This document shows positions 18,533 through 27,541 of a stretch of DNA of 64,000 bases, piece after piece. The first letter of the stretch is position 1, and every line of letters begins with the position of its first letter. This DNA comes from CAG-698 sp964385755 (lineage in GTDB: Bacteria > Bacillota_I > Bacilli_A > ML615J-28 > CAG-698), in assembly GCA_964385755.1 (NCBI GenBank), contig CAYLPZ010000002.1:73934-137933 (forward strand), read 5' to 3'. A model generated the notes under the pieces. That model had not been told where the DNA came from. It saw only the letters and a program-made list of their open reading frames with translations, and made no database searches. A program made the position numbers and the translations under genes.

Positions 18533-19717
18533 TTATAAATCTTTTAAAAAGCTTTTACCTATTTTAGTTTGTGGTAGATTGAAGTTTTCTAGAATTGTGG
18601 CACCAATATCACCAAAGCTTTCTCTTGTGCCTAAATCTATTTTATTGATATTTTTATTATAGACAAGTAGTGGAATATATTCTCTTGTATGGTCTGTTCC
18701 TGTATGAACTGGATCATTACCATGATCTGCGCAAATTATTAATAAATCATCATCTTTGATAAAATTAATCATCTCAGACAATTGTTTATCAAAGCTTTCT
18801 AAGCATTGTGCATAGCCTACTGCGTTTCTGCGGTGGCCATAAAGAGCATCAAAGTCAACTAAGTTAACAAAGCATAATCCGGTAAAATCTTTATTTTTAC
18901 ATATTTCTATTGTTTTATTCATTCCATCTTCATTAGATACAGTTTTTTGATAATCAGTAATTCCTTCACCATCAAAAATATCTCTTATTTTTCCTATTCC
19001 AATAACGTCATAATTATTTTCTTTTAAAATGTCTAATGCAGTTTTACCAAATGGTTTTACAGCATAGTCATGTCTTCTTGGCGTTCTTGTAAAATTATCT
19101 TTGTTTGTACCTATAAATGGTCTAGCAATTATTCTACCAACCATCCATTCAGGGTTATCAAGTGTAATTTTTCTTGCAATTTCACAAACACGATAGAGCT
19201 CTTCTACTGGGATAGTTTGTTCGTTTGCGGCGAGTTGCAACACAGAATCAGCTGAAGTATATAAAATAATTTCACCTGTCTTTATATGTCTTTCACCTAA
19301 GTCTTTAATGATTTCAGTTCCGCTTGCGGAAATGTTACCAATAAATTTATGACCTGATAAATTTTCTAGCATATCAATTAATTCTTTTGGAAAACCATTT
19401 TCTGTAAATGATGGAAAACTTTTAGTAACTTCTAAGCCCATTATTTCAAAATGTCCTGTTAATGTATCTTTACCAACACTTAATTCATGGCATTTACCAT
19501 AGCTAGCCTGTGGGTTATTATTCTTACTTGTATTATTAATATCAGTAATATTGCCTAATCCTAGTTTTTGTAAACATGGAATACTAAAGTCATTTTTACT
19601 ATAACTTAAATGTTTTAAAGTGTTTACGCCTTTATCACCATATTTGTAGCTCTCAGGTGCTTCACCACAACCTACTGAATCTGCCACAATAACAAAAATT
19701 CTTTTAAATTTTTTCAT
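18533..19717 (-). CDS. deoB: Phosphopentomutase DeoB
   Basis: 394 residues, the normal length. The N-terminus FKRIFVIVADSVGCGEAPES carries the metal-binding Asp and the start of the alkaline-phosphatase-like core. Further motifs are DTLTGHFEIMGL (phosphorylated Thr region), NLVDFDALYGHRRN and ICADHGNDPVHTGTDHTREYIPLL with metal ligands. It interconverts ribose (deoxyribose) 1-phosphate and 5-phosphate with Mn2+, linking nucleoside salvage to the pentose phosphate pathway. It is the first gene on the right side of the terminus and may be cotranscribed with the upstream xer gene (60-bp gap). Confidence 0.96.
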   Translation of the reverse strand: MKKFKRIFVIVADSVGCGEAPESYKYGDKGVNTLKHLSYSKNDFSIPCLQKLGLGNITDINNTSKNNNPQASYGKCHELSVGKDTLTGHFEIMGLEVTKSFPSFTENGFPKELIDMLENLSGHKFIGNISASGTEIIKDLGERHIKTGEIILYTSADSVLQLAANEQTIPVEELYRVCEIARKITLDNPEWMVGRIIARPFIGTNKDNFTRTPRRHDYAVKPFGKTALDILKENNYDVIGIGKIRDIFDGEGITDYQKTVSNEDGMNKTIEICKNKDFTGLCFVNLVDFDALYGHRRNAVGYAQCLESFDKQLSEMINFIKDDDLLIICADHGNDPVHTGTDHTREYIPLLVYNKNINKIDLGTRESFGDIGATILENFNLPQTKIGKSFLKDL

Positions 19718-19777
19718 ATTTATTACTCCTATTTTTATATTTAATTATGTTCATAATTTATTTTTAAATATATTTAG

Positions 19778-20692
19778 TTATTTATTGCTTTTGGAATGAG
19801 GATGCGTTTTATCATAGATTTTACGTACTTGTTGATTGTTGATTTGTGTATAAATTTCTGTTGTTGAGATGTCTTCATGACCAAGTAATTCTTGAATGAA
19901 ACGAAGATCTAAACCACTTGCTAAAAGATGAGTTGCAAAACTATGTCTTAACTTGTGTGGTGAAATCTTTTTTTTAATGTTTGCTTCTTCAGCTTTTTTA
20001 TTAAGCATTATAAAGAAATTTTGTCTTGTCATTTTATCACCAGAATGCGATAAAAAGACATAATCAGTATTTTTATTTTTTATTAAAATTGGTCTAGATT
20101 TCTCAAAGTACAAAGAAAGAATTTCTTTAGCTTTATCGCCAAAGGGAACAATTCTTTCTTTTGATCCTTTTCCAAAAACATTTAGTATTTGCATTTGCAT
20201 ATGAATATTTGATATTTTAAGTTCGATTAATTCACTAACACGTAAACCACAAGAGTAACAAAGCTCAATCATTGCTTTATCTCTTATATCAATTGGCGAA
20301 TCTGTAGTAAATACATTTAATAATGCATCAACTTCTTCTAAAGATAAAACAACGGGAAGTTTCTTTTCTTTCTTAGGGTTAGTTATCACTTTCGCAACAT
20401 TTTGTTTAGTATAACGATATTTAACTAAAAAAGAATGAAAAGATTTAACTGATGAAAGTTTACGTGAAAGACTAGTTGTTGATATTCGTTTTCTTTTTAG
20501 ATACGCTAAGTAGTCTCTAACATGTGAGCTTGTAATGTTTTCAGGAGTAGAAATTTCTTTTAAACTATCTAAATATATGCAATAGTCTTTAATATCTTTA
20601 TAGTAATTTAAAACAGTATTTTCACTTAAATGTAATTCTGTTCTTATATATAGTTCATATTCTGGTAAATAGTTATCGAGTAGATTTGCCAT
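19778..20692 (-). CDS. xerD: Tyrosine recombinase XerC/XerD
   Basis: 304 residues. The N-terminal SAM-like domain starts LPEYELYIRTELHLSENTVLNYYKD. The catalytic domain has the first Arg in YSCGLRVSELIEL, then SPHKLRHSFATHLL with His and Arg, LLGHEDISTTEIYTQI with His and the nucleophile Tyr. The ending IYDKTHPHS resembles XerD. It should cut and join DNA at dif to resolve chromosome dimers; the dif-like site at 17881 is 1.9 kb away. Whether this is XerC or XerD cannot be decided alone, and a second copy would be expected elsewhere. Its start is 4 bp from the hemW stop, so the two are cotranscribed. Confidence 0.88.
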   Translation of the reverse strand: MANLLDNYLPEYELYIRTELHLSENTVLNYYKDIKDYCIYLDSLKEISTPENITSSHVRDYLAYLKRKRISTTSLSRKLSSVKSFHSFLVKYRYTKQNVAKVITNPKKEKKLPVVLSLEEVDALLNVFTTDSPIDIRDKAMIELCYSCGLRVSELIELKISNIHMQMQILNVFGKGSKERIVPFGDKAKEILSLYFEKSRPILIKNKNTDYVFLSHSGDKMTRQNFFIMLNKKAEEANIKKKISPHKLRHSFATHLLASGLDLRFIQELLGHEDISTTEIYTQINNQQVRKIYDKTHPHSKSNK

Positions 20693-20696
20693 TATT

Positions 20697-21827
20697 TTAC
20701 TCCTCTATAATCTTTACAATTATCGTATTTAATAAATATGAATAATCTTCATTAACGAAAAGATTATCATCTTCATATGACATAATATTTGATTTAATTA
20801 AAGATGAAATCTTTGGAAAAACATCAAATATATTCATTTTAAACTTTTGATAAAATTTATTTACAGAAATTCCTTTAATTTTTCTTAAACCTAACATAAT
20901 TTCATTATACATTTTATCTTTTAAAGAGTATTTTTCACACTCTTTATAGTCATAAATTGGATAATTATCAATACTTTTGTAATATTTTGTTAATGTATTA
21001 GGGTTTGTATAGTAAGTATCATCAACATAGTAACTAGCATTTGCACCTAACCCATAAAAGTTTTCATTATCCCAATATATACAGTTATGGATACTTTGAT
21101 AATTATCATATGAATAATTACTTGTTTCGTAATGAATAAAGTTTTTTGTTTTTAAATATGAATTTACAAAATCATATATTTCTCTTTCTTTTTCATCAGA
21201 AAGCGGTTTATAGCCTTTTTCAATAAACCTTTTAAGAATAGTTTTATTTTCAATTATTAAGGTATATAAAGATAAATGTCTCACATCATGGTTTAAGAGC
21301 TCATCAATTTCATTTTTTATAAGAAAAATATTATCATTTTCAAGACCATAAATTAAGTCACAATTAATATTATAAATATTATGTTGATTGAGTATTTCAA
21401 TTGCTTTAAATACATCTTCTCTTCTGTGACTTCTATTTAAAAACATAAGTTTATTATTATCTAAAGATTGAACTCCTAAACTAACTCTATTAACATGAAA
21501 TAGTGAAAATAAAGATGCCAACTCTTCATTAACATCAATCGGATTACATTCGATTGTAAACTCAATTAAACCATTTAGATTAATAACTTTACTAATATTT
21601 TCAAGTAATCTTCTTAAATTAAAATAAGAAAGTGATGAAGGACTGCCACCACCAATATAAATTGATTTTACTTCTTGATAATTAAATAAATCACGTCTTA
21701 AATATAATTCTTTTATTAAATAATCAATGTATGTTTTTTGTTTATCTTCTTTTGCTTGCATTTTGTAAAAGTCACAATAAATGCATATTTGCTTGCAGAA
21801 GGGTATGTGAATATATAATGTTTTCAT
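20697..21827 (-). CDS. hemW: Radical SAM protein HemW (coproporphyrinogen oxidase-like)
   Basis: 376 residues. The radical SAM motif is CKQICIYC (CxxxCxxC) at about 12-19, inside LYIHIPFCKQICIYCDFY, and IYIGGGSPSSL is the glycine-rich SAM-binding strand. HemW-type motifs RVSLGVQSLDN and NCDLIYGLEND follow, and a C-terminal HemN-like helical domain has GLRKIKGISVNKF. Proteins of this short type are heme chaperones, not the oxidase. Other heme genes are not visible in the window. It precedes xer by 4 bp. Confidence 0.88.
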   Translation of the reverse strand: MKTLYIHIPFCKQICIYCDFYKMQAKEDKQKTYIDYLIKELYLRRDLFNYQEVKSIYIGGGSPSSLSYFNLRRLLENISKVINLNGLIEFTIECNPIDVNEELASLFSLFHVNRVSLGVQSLDNNKLMFLNRSHRREDVFKAIEILNQHNIYNINCDLIYGLENDNIFLIKNEIDELLNHDVRHLSLYTLIIENKTILKRFIEKGYKPLSDEKEREIYDFVNSYLKTKNFIHYETSNYSYDNYQSIHNCIYWDNENFYGLGANASYYVDDTYYTNPNTLTKYYKSIDNYPIYDYKECEKYSLKDKMYNEIMLGLRKIKGISVNKFYQKFKMNIFDVFPKISSLIKSNIMSYEDDNLFVNEDYSYLLNTIIVKIIEE

Positions 21828-21868
21828 ATTATTATTATAATAAAAAATTAAATAATTTACAAATAAAA

Positions 21869-21903
21869 AATCAAAACAAATAAAATTGATATTTGTTTTG
21901 ATT
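21869..21903 (-). terminator. Terminator of the BspA-like lipoprotein gene
   Basis: A 14-bp perfect stem, AATCAAAACAAATA (21869-21882) with TATTTGTTTTGATT (21890-21903). On the minus strand it runs into T-rich sequence and lies 11 bp after the stop codon. Confidence 0.85.
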
Positions 21904-21913
21904 TGATAATTAG

Positions 21914-24094
21914 TTATTTTGTATTAATAAAATCTTCAAGTTTATAATTAAGATAAATATTATCATAACTATAATCATCAGGTAAGTTCCATGAAGGCCT
22001 TGGACTAGTTGCATTAGTATATATTTTTACATTTTCTGTACCCATAAATATATCTGTAATAGATTTATTAAAGTGGAAAAATTCATCTCCTATATATACT
22101 TTAGAAAGATTCAGACAACCATCAAATACCTTATCAGCAAAAGCTAAAGTTCTAAAGCGAGGTAAAATTATTGCTTCTGTTAGCTGGATACAACCTTTAA
22201 AAGCTTCTTTGTGGATAATATTTACTCCAGGTATCATTATTTTTACAAGTGATTTACAGTTAGTAAATGCTTCATTGCGAATATCTATTATTCCAGTAAA
22301 ATCAAAATCTTTTAATTTTTCACAGTTACTAAAATTTTTCGTATAAATAATTCTATTAGAATTTTCTTGATTATTTACAGTATATCTTTCTAAATTAGTA
22401 CAATTTTCAAATACACCATAGTACTCAAAAATATTGTCATTGTTATTTATGTATTCTTTCAAGTATTTGTTGTTAGCAAAACAGTTTGCGGAAACATAAC
22501 TTACATTAGTTGGTAACGTGAATATTTCCTCTTTGTTTGTCTCATAATATTTAATCATAGCAGTTTTATCTTTATTATAAAATGCAATATTATCACTTGA
22601 ATATTTTAAATTATTATCCGCTATAACAATATTTGATAAATTGTTACAATTATAAAACACATGATCAAGAGTATCAACATATTTTACATAAGGTAAGTTA
22701 CCAATATTATAATTAATTTCATAGAAAAGATCATCAACATTATTTCCGATTTTAACATATGATAAGTTATTCTTATTATCAAATGCTTCAAATTTTACTT
22801 TTGTTATAGGATAAACATTACCATCAACAACAATATTATCTGGAATAATTACTTCTACAGCATCATCGTTTATCGATAAAATTTCAATTTCATGAGACTG
22901 AAAATCTTCTTTTTTTAGTAAATTTTCATCTTCATCTTCTATTAACCTATAAACATTTTCTAATATTTGAAAAGTAAATGGATAATTATCACTTGTAATA
23001 AATGTTTTTGAAATTGTATTTTGAGATCCGTTTATTAAAGCTATAATTGTATAAGAAGTATTACCATCTAAATCACTAAAATAAGGTAGATTAGAGGTAG
23101 TAATCAAATTATCATTTTGATATAGTTGATATAATACTGTTTCATAATCATTTCCCGATACTTTATTTACATTAAAGTAACAATCATGATAACTGATTTC
23201 CTCGATAACAATTTCATAAACATCCTCTTCTAAAGTTTTGAATTGTTTAGTTAAAATTACATCTTTATCTCCAACTTTTAAATCAATAGAGATAGTATAT
23301 TCAGTATTAGCATCCAAATCATCAAATGAAAATTTTGTAGAAGTTTTTATTATATTATTATTTTTAATAATTGATATATTATTTATATTATCATAATCAA
23401 TTCCTGAGATCTTTTTAATCGAAAAATCAACTTTGTTTTTTGTAATAGTATCAATAACTATTTCATATTTGTTTGCTTGTAAAGTTGTAAATTTATCTGA
23501 AATAGAGTATTTCTTATCATTAACAATAATCTCAGAAACAATTTGGTATGATGTATCAGGATTTAAACCTTCAAAAAACATCTCATTTGTTGTTTTGATT
23601 AAAATGTCATCTTGATATAAAGAAAAAGTAGCTAAGGAATATTCATCACCAGATATTTTATTTAGTTTGTATTTTACAGAGTCTTCATTTACATCATATA
23701 TTATTAATTCATATTCGGAAATCTTTTCTTTTGTCTTAACTTTGTTGTAATAATACATTTCATAATATGTGTTAGATTCACTATTTTCTCTAACATATGC
23801 AATTAATTTAAGCGTATAATCCGTATTATTTTGTAAATTATTAATTTTATTTGTTTCAATTAATTGATCATTTAAATAAACCTTTATTGAATCTTCTAAT
23901 ACATTGTTATTATCATATAATAGTTCATATTCAAATGAATCTTCACTTATATAATTTATTTTAAAATTTATATAATCAGATAATAATTCTTTTTTCTCAT
24001 CATTAACATTATTATATTCAACAAACTTTTGATCGTTACAAGAAAAAATGAAAATAGAAAAAATGATTGTTAATATTAAAAATATTTTTTTCAT
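21914..24094 (-). CDS. Surface lipoprotein with Fn3-like repeats and BspA-type leucine-rich repeats
   Basis: 726 residues. The lipobox FSCN gives Cys at about 19. Residues about 40-390 contain four repeats of 80-90 residues, each with a phrase like GLNPDTSYQI / DLDANTEYTI / DLDGNTSYTI and the recurring K(I/V)SGxDY motif, resembling fibronectin type III units. The C-terminal 300 residues carry BspA-type (LRR_5) repeats such as EAFTNCKSLVKIMIPG and EAFKGCIQLTEAIILP. This architecture is typical of adhesins on gut Firmicutes; ligand unknown. It is monocistronic with its own terminator, and codon use resembles neighbours. Confidence 0.8.
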   Translation of the reverse strand: MKKIFLILTIIFSIFIFSCNDQKFVEYNNVNDEKKELLSDYINFKINYISEDSFEYELLYDNNNVLEDSIKVYLNDQLIETNKINNLQNNTDYTLKLIAYVRENSESNTYYEMYYYNKVKTKEKISEYELIIYDVNEDSVKYKLNKISGDEYSLATFSLYQDDILIKTTNEMFFEGLNPDTSYQIVSEIIVNDKKYSISDKFTTLQANKYEIVIDTITKNKVDFSIKKISGIDYDNINNISIIKNNNIIKTSTKFSFDDLDANTEYTISIDLKVGDKDVILTKQFKTLEEDVYEIVIEEISYHDCYFNVNKVSGNDYETVLYQLYQNDNLITTSNLPYFSDLDGNTSYTIIALINGSQNTISKTFITSDNYPFTFQILENVYRLIEDEDENLLKKEDFQSHEIEILSINDDAVEVIIPDNIVVDGNVYPITKVKFEAFDNKNNLSYVKIGNNVDDLFYEINYNIGNLPYVKYVDTLDHVFYNCNNLSNIVIADNNLKYSSDNIAFYNKDKTAMIKYYETNKEEIFTLPTNVSYVSANCFANNKYLKEYINNNDNIFEYYGVFENCTNLERYTVNNQENSNRIIYTKNFSNCEKLKDFDFTGIIDIRNEAFTNCKSLVKIMIPGVNIIHKEAFKGCIQLTEAIILPRFRTLAFADKVFDGCLNLSKVYIGDEFFHFNKSITDIFMGTENVKIYTNATSPRPSWNLPDDYSYDNIYLNYKLEDFINTK

Positions 24095-24164
24095 ATAAGC
24101 CTCCTATATATAATAATAACATATATAACTTTTTATTATCAACTTTTTTAAAAAAAATATAAAA

Positions 24165-24184
24165 AATGCCATTAAAATGGCATT
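24165..24184 (-). terminator. Terminator of lepA
   Basis: AATGCCATT (24165-24173) with AATGGCATT (24176-24184), overlapping the lepA stop codon. On the minus strand it is followed by a T-run. Confidence 0.75.
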
Positions 24185-25991
24185 AATCATCTATGTCAAG
24201 TATCGCAAGAAAGGCAGTTTGTGGGATATCAACATTCCCCACTGCTTTCATACGTTTTTTACCTGCTCTTTGTTTTTCTAATAATTTTTTCTTACGTGAA
24301 ATGTCACCACCATAACATTTTGCTAAAACGTCTTTTCTTAGTGCTTTAACATTTGTTCTAGCAATAATCTTACCACCGATTGCAGCTTGGATTGGTACTT
24401 CAAATAACTGACGTGGGATTAATTCTTTTAATTTACTTGTTATTTGACAACCACGTTTATAAGCATTGTCTTTATGAATAATTGTTGATAGTGCATCAAC
24501 CTTGTCCCCCGCAACCAATATATCCATCTTAACTAAAGCAGATGGTTTATACTCAGATAATTCGTAGTCAAATGATGCATAACCTCTTGTTTGTGATTTT
24601 AGTTTATCAAAGAAATCAAAAATTACTTCAGAAAGTGGTAATTCATATTTTAGTGAAGTTCTTGTAGTATCTAAGTAATCTAATAAAATATATCTACCGC
24701 GTTTAGCTTGACATAATTCCATTATTGGACCAATGTAATCAGATGGCGTCATAACAGTTGCAATTACGTATGGTTCTAAAATAGCTTTAATTTCTGTAGG
24801 ATCTGGTAAAAATGATGGATTATCTACAATTATTGTAGAACCATTTGCCATTTCAACTTTATATGATACGTTAGGACAAGTAGCTATTAAATCAAGGTTA
24901 TATTCACGTTCTAATCGTTCTTGGATAACATCCATGTGAAGTAATCCTAAGAAGCCAACTCGAAAACCAAAGCCTAATGCTTGGGAATTTTCTGGTTCAA
25001 AAATAAGTGAAGCATCATTAAGTTTTAATTTTTCTAAAGCTTCTTTTAGTTCAACATATTTTGCATTGTCAATTGGATACATTCCACAAAATACCATTGG
25101 ATTTAATTTGCGATAACCAGGTAGTGGGTTTTGTGCGGGATTATTTAGATAAGTAATTGTATCACCGACAGAAATATCTTTAATATCTTTAATAGCACCA
25201 GATAAATAACCAACATCACCAGGAAGTAAAACATCTTTTGTTACTTCTTTTGGTGTGTGGACTCCTACTTCATCAACTTGAAAAGTAGCATTCGTTCCCA
25301 TGCATTTTAGAATATCACCTTTTTTTATCGACCCTTTTATTACTCTTATAAGTGGGATAATACCACGATATGAATCATAATAAGAGTCAAAAATAAGTGC
25401 TTCTAAAGGTGCATTTTCATCACCAATCGGAGCTGGTATTTTTTTGATTATTTCCTCTAGAATTAAGTCAACCCCAACACCTGTTTTTGCACTACAAAGA
25501 ATTGCATCTTGTGCATCAATTCCAATAATATTTTCAATTTCTTCTTTAACCATCTCTGGATCAGCACTAGGTAAATCAATTTTATTAATTACTGGAATTA
25601 TTTCTAAGTTATTATCAAGTGCTAAGTAAACATTTGCTAGAGTCTGTGCTTCAATACCTTGAGTTGCATCAATAACTAAAATAGCTCCTTCACAAGCAGC
25701 TAAGCTACGTGAAACTTCATATGTAAAGTCAACATGCCCTGGAGTATCAATCAAATGAAAAATATATTCTTCACCATTTTTAGCTTTATATGATAACTCA
25801 ACAGCATTAAGTTTGATCGTAATTCCACGTTCTCTTTCTAAGTCCATAGAATCTAATATTTGAGTTTTCATTTCACGTACTTCAACAGCATGTGTTAGCT
25901 CTAATATTCTATCCGCAAGTGTGCTCTTACCATGATCAATATGAGCAATTATTGAAAAGTTCCTAATATGTGATTGATGATATTTAGCCAT
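24183..25991 (-). CDS. lepA: Elongation factor 4 (LepA)
   Basis: 602 residues from MAKYHQSHIRNFSIIAHIDHGKST. The open frame extends 16 codons further, but family alignment favours this ATG; two ATGs just upstream cannot be excluded. GTPase motifs: AHIDHGKST (P-loop), RERGITI, DTPGHVDF and NKIDLP. The LepA-specific C-terminus is present (CYGGDISRKKKLLEKQRAGKKRMK). The protein is a ribosome-associated GTPase that remodels elongating or stalled ribosomes. It is complete and of normal length, with its own terminator. Confidence 0.95.
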   Translation of the reverse strand: MAKYHQSHIRNFSIIAHIDHGKSTLADRILELTHAVEVREMKTQILDSMDLERERGITIKLNAVELSYKAKNGEEYIFHLIDTPGHVDFTYEVSRSLAACEGAILVIDATQGIEAQTLANVYLALDNNLEIIPVINKIDLPSADPEMVKEEIENIIGIDAQDAILCSAKTGVGVDLILEEIIKKIPAPIGDENAPLEALIFDSYYDSYRGIIPLIRVIKGSIKKGDILKCMGTNATFQVDEVGVHTPKEVTKDVLLPGDVGYLSGAIKDIKDISVGDTITYLNNPAQNPLPGYRKLNPMVFCGMYPIDNAKYVELKEALEKLKLNDASLIFEPENSQALGFGFRVGFLGLLHMDVIQERLEREYNLDLIATCPNVSYKVEMANGSTIIVDNPSFLPDPTEIKAILEPYVIATVMTPSDYIGPIMELCQAKRGRYILLDYLDTTRTSLKYELPLSEVIFDFFDKLKSQTRGYASFDYELSEYKPSALVKMDILVAGDKVDALSTIIHKDNAYKRGCQITSKLKELIPRQLFEVPIQAAIGGKIIARTNVKALRKDVLAKCYGGDISRKKKLLEKQRAGKKRMKAVGNVDIPQTAFLAILDIDD

Positions 25992-26115
25992 AAACATTCT
26001 CATTTCTTTATAAATTATTATTATAAAATATTCTATCAAAAAAACAAAAAAAATGCAATAATAAAAACTCTTCTTCTAATGATATTAAAAGAAAAGTTTT
26101 CATAATAAAGTACTA

Positions 26116-26385
26116 TTACAAAACAATCAGTGGAACATTAAAATAATTACAAGAATTTATTAAAGCTTCATAATAACAATCACAAACCACAAAATTGATA
26201 TTTAAAGTAATAAAGATTTCATCAATAATAATTTTATCATCTATGATTCCATCTTTATCTACTTTTTTATTTTTGATAATTAATATGTTATTATTATCTT
26301 TAATATCTTTTAACATACAACTTGATTCTAGTCTTAACGTGTTATTATTAGTATAGATTTTATCATTTGAGATAATTAGAATCAT
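26116..26385 (-). CDS. Small hypothetical protein
   Basis: 89 residues with a convincing ribosome site (GGAGGGTTTTGAT before the ATG). Rich in Ile, Asn and Asp; begins MILIISNDKIYTNNNTLRLE and ends CNYFNVPLIVL. The end resembles a short Rossmann-like strand, but I recognise no family. An imperfect hairpin (about 26066-26101) follows. It lies between lepA and the divergent recU. It could be a genuine small gene or a lineage-specific remnant. Confidence 0.5.
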   Translation of the reverse strand: MILIISNDKIYTNNNTLRLESSCMLKDIKDNNNILIIKNKKVDKDGIIDDKIIIDEIFITLNINFVVCDCYYEALINSCNYFNVPLIVL

Positions 26386-26497
26386 ATCAAAACCCTCCGA
26401 TATAGTTTATGAATCTTATTAGTTAGATGTTTGGACTTTTATTTCATATATTAAGAAAATAAAATAATAAAATACTTAAATATTTAAAATAATTTGC

Positions 26498-26503
26498 TAT
26501 AAT
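26498..26503 (+). promoter_or_regulatory. -10 element of the recU promoter
   Basis: TATAAT preceded by TGC, an extended -10. No good -35 is visible. The start site would lie only about 10 bases before the recU ATG, and the ribosome site GGTGAT is right there. Confidence 0.5.
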
Positions 26504-26519
26504 AAGAGTGGTGATAAAA

Positions 26520-27101
26520 ATGATAAAATATCCAAATGGTATAAAAATAACAAATCCAAATAAAATGATATCAAAAGCAAATCAAGGAATGGATTTTGAA
26601 AAAATGTTAAATGATAGTAATAACTATTACTTGTCTAGAAATATTGCAAATATCCATAAAAAACCAACACCAGTTACAATTGTAAAAGTTGATTATCCGA
26701 TGCGTAGTAAAGCTAAAATAGTTGAAGCATATTATCAAACACCATCGACTACAGACTATAATGGAATATATAATGGATTTTATATCGACTTCGAAGCTAA
26801 AGAAACAATAAAACATACCTTTTATTTTTCGCATATTTATGAGCATCAAGTAAAGCATTTAGAATCAATTTCCTCACTTGGTGGGATTGCATTTGTAATT
26901 ATCTTTTTTAAAAGTGATAATAAAATATTTATTATAAACATTAATGAATTTAAAAAATTATATTATGATGAAAAAAAGAAAAGCATTACAGTTGATGATT
27001 GTGAGAAAATAGGAATGATTGTTTCAACAGGATATACTCCTATAGTTGACTACTTAAAAGCAGTTGATATTCTATTTAAAGACGTTTTTACAAAAAATTA
27101 A
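26520..27101 (+). CDS. recU: Holliday junction resolvase RecU
   Basis: 193 residues from the ATG at 26520, which follows GGTGAT by 4 bases; a GTG at 26508 overlaps that site and is less likely. Family motifs: NQGMDFEKMLNDSN, IHKKPTPVTIVKVDYP, STTDYNGIYNG with the catalytic Asp, FYIDFEAKET (Asp, Glu, Lys of the nuclease core) and GGIAFVIIFF. It resolves four-way junctions in recombination and chromosome segregation. It is one of few plus-strand genes in this part of the window and has its own terminator. Confidence 0.95.
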   Translation: MIKYPNGIKITNPNKMISKANQGMDFEKMLNDSNNYYLSRNIANIHKKPTPVTIVKVDYPMRSKAKIVEAYYQTPSTTDYNGIYNGFYIDFEAKETIKHTFYFSHIYEHQVKHLESISSLGGIAFVIIFFKSDNKIFIININEFKKLYYDEKKKSITVDDCEKIGMIVSTGYTPIVDYLKAVDILFKDVFTKN

Positions 27102-27125
27102 TTAATAATTACAAAGAAAATAAAA

Positions 27126-27150
27126 AATAATCTTCTCAGAAAGTGATTTA
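27126..27150 (+). repeat. Dispersed intergenic repeat, copy C
   Basis: AATAATCTTCTCAGAAAG then TGATTTA, 24 bp after the recU stop. It matches copies at 16701-16726 and 18161-18187. Confidence 0.6.
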
Positions 27151-27161
27151 TAATAACAAAA

Positions 27162-27199
27162 ACCTTACAAATCCATAAAAGATTGTAAGGTATTTTTTT
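27162..27199 (+). terminator. Terminator of recU
   Basis: Stem ACCTTACAA (27162-27170) with TTGTAAGGT (27183-27191), followed by ATTTTTTTA. Confidence 0.88.
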
Positions 27200-27200
27200 A

Positions 27201-27400
27201 TTATCGAAATTTTTTAGTTATATTCATAAATAATTCTTTACTCCAAAAATCAAGTTTAGATTTATCTTTAACAAAAAAGACATCATCTTTAAATTATCAA
27301 CTTCTACATAAACAATCATGTATTTTTCCAAAAAATACATATGACATATCGTATAGTTTAACTCGATATAATAAAGTAAGTAAATCATACTTTATTTAAT
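27201..27400 (-). pseudogene. Possible decayed frameshifted ORF in the recU-mutS2 gap
   Basis: On the minus strand, one frame gives a peptide ending EKYMIVYVEVDNLK; a one-base shift then continues as DDVFFVKDKSKLDFWSKEL to a TAA at 27201. The two pieces read as one protein-like sequence with a frameshift between them. No ribosome site or family match was found. The surrounding 440-bp gap otherwise holds copy C of the repeat and two terminators. Confidence 0.3.
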
Positions 27401-27506
27401 TAGTAGCTACAGGTGGGTTGATATCATCTTCAATTATATTTTAGTCTTTAAGTTAATATTATTCATTTTTTATTTTTTAATATATTTATTTTCTAATTTA
27501 GTATAA

Positions 27507-27536
27507 AAAACATCACGAAAAGATACGTGATGTTTT
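27507..27536 (-). terminator. Terminator of mutS2
   Basis: Stem AAAACATCACG (27507-27517) with CGTGATGTTTT (27526-27536), 6 bp after the mutS2 stop, T-rich on the minus strand. Confidence 0.85.
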
Positions 27537-27541
27537 ATTTA

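Noticed and set aside
27102..27541. A functional gene in the recU-mutS2 gap
   Set aside because: No open frame with a ribosome site; only a frameshifted peptide remnant, repeats and terminators.
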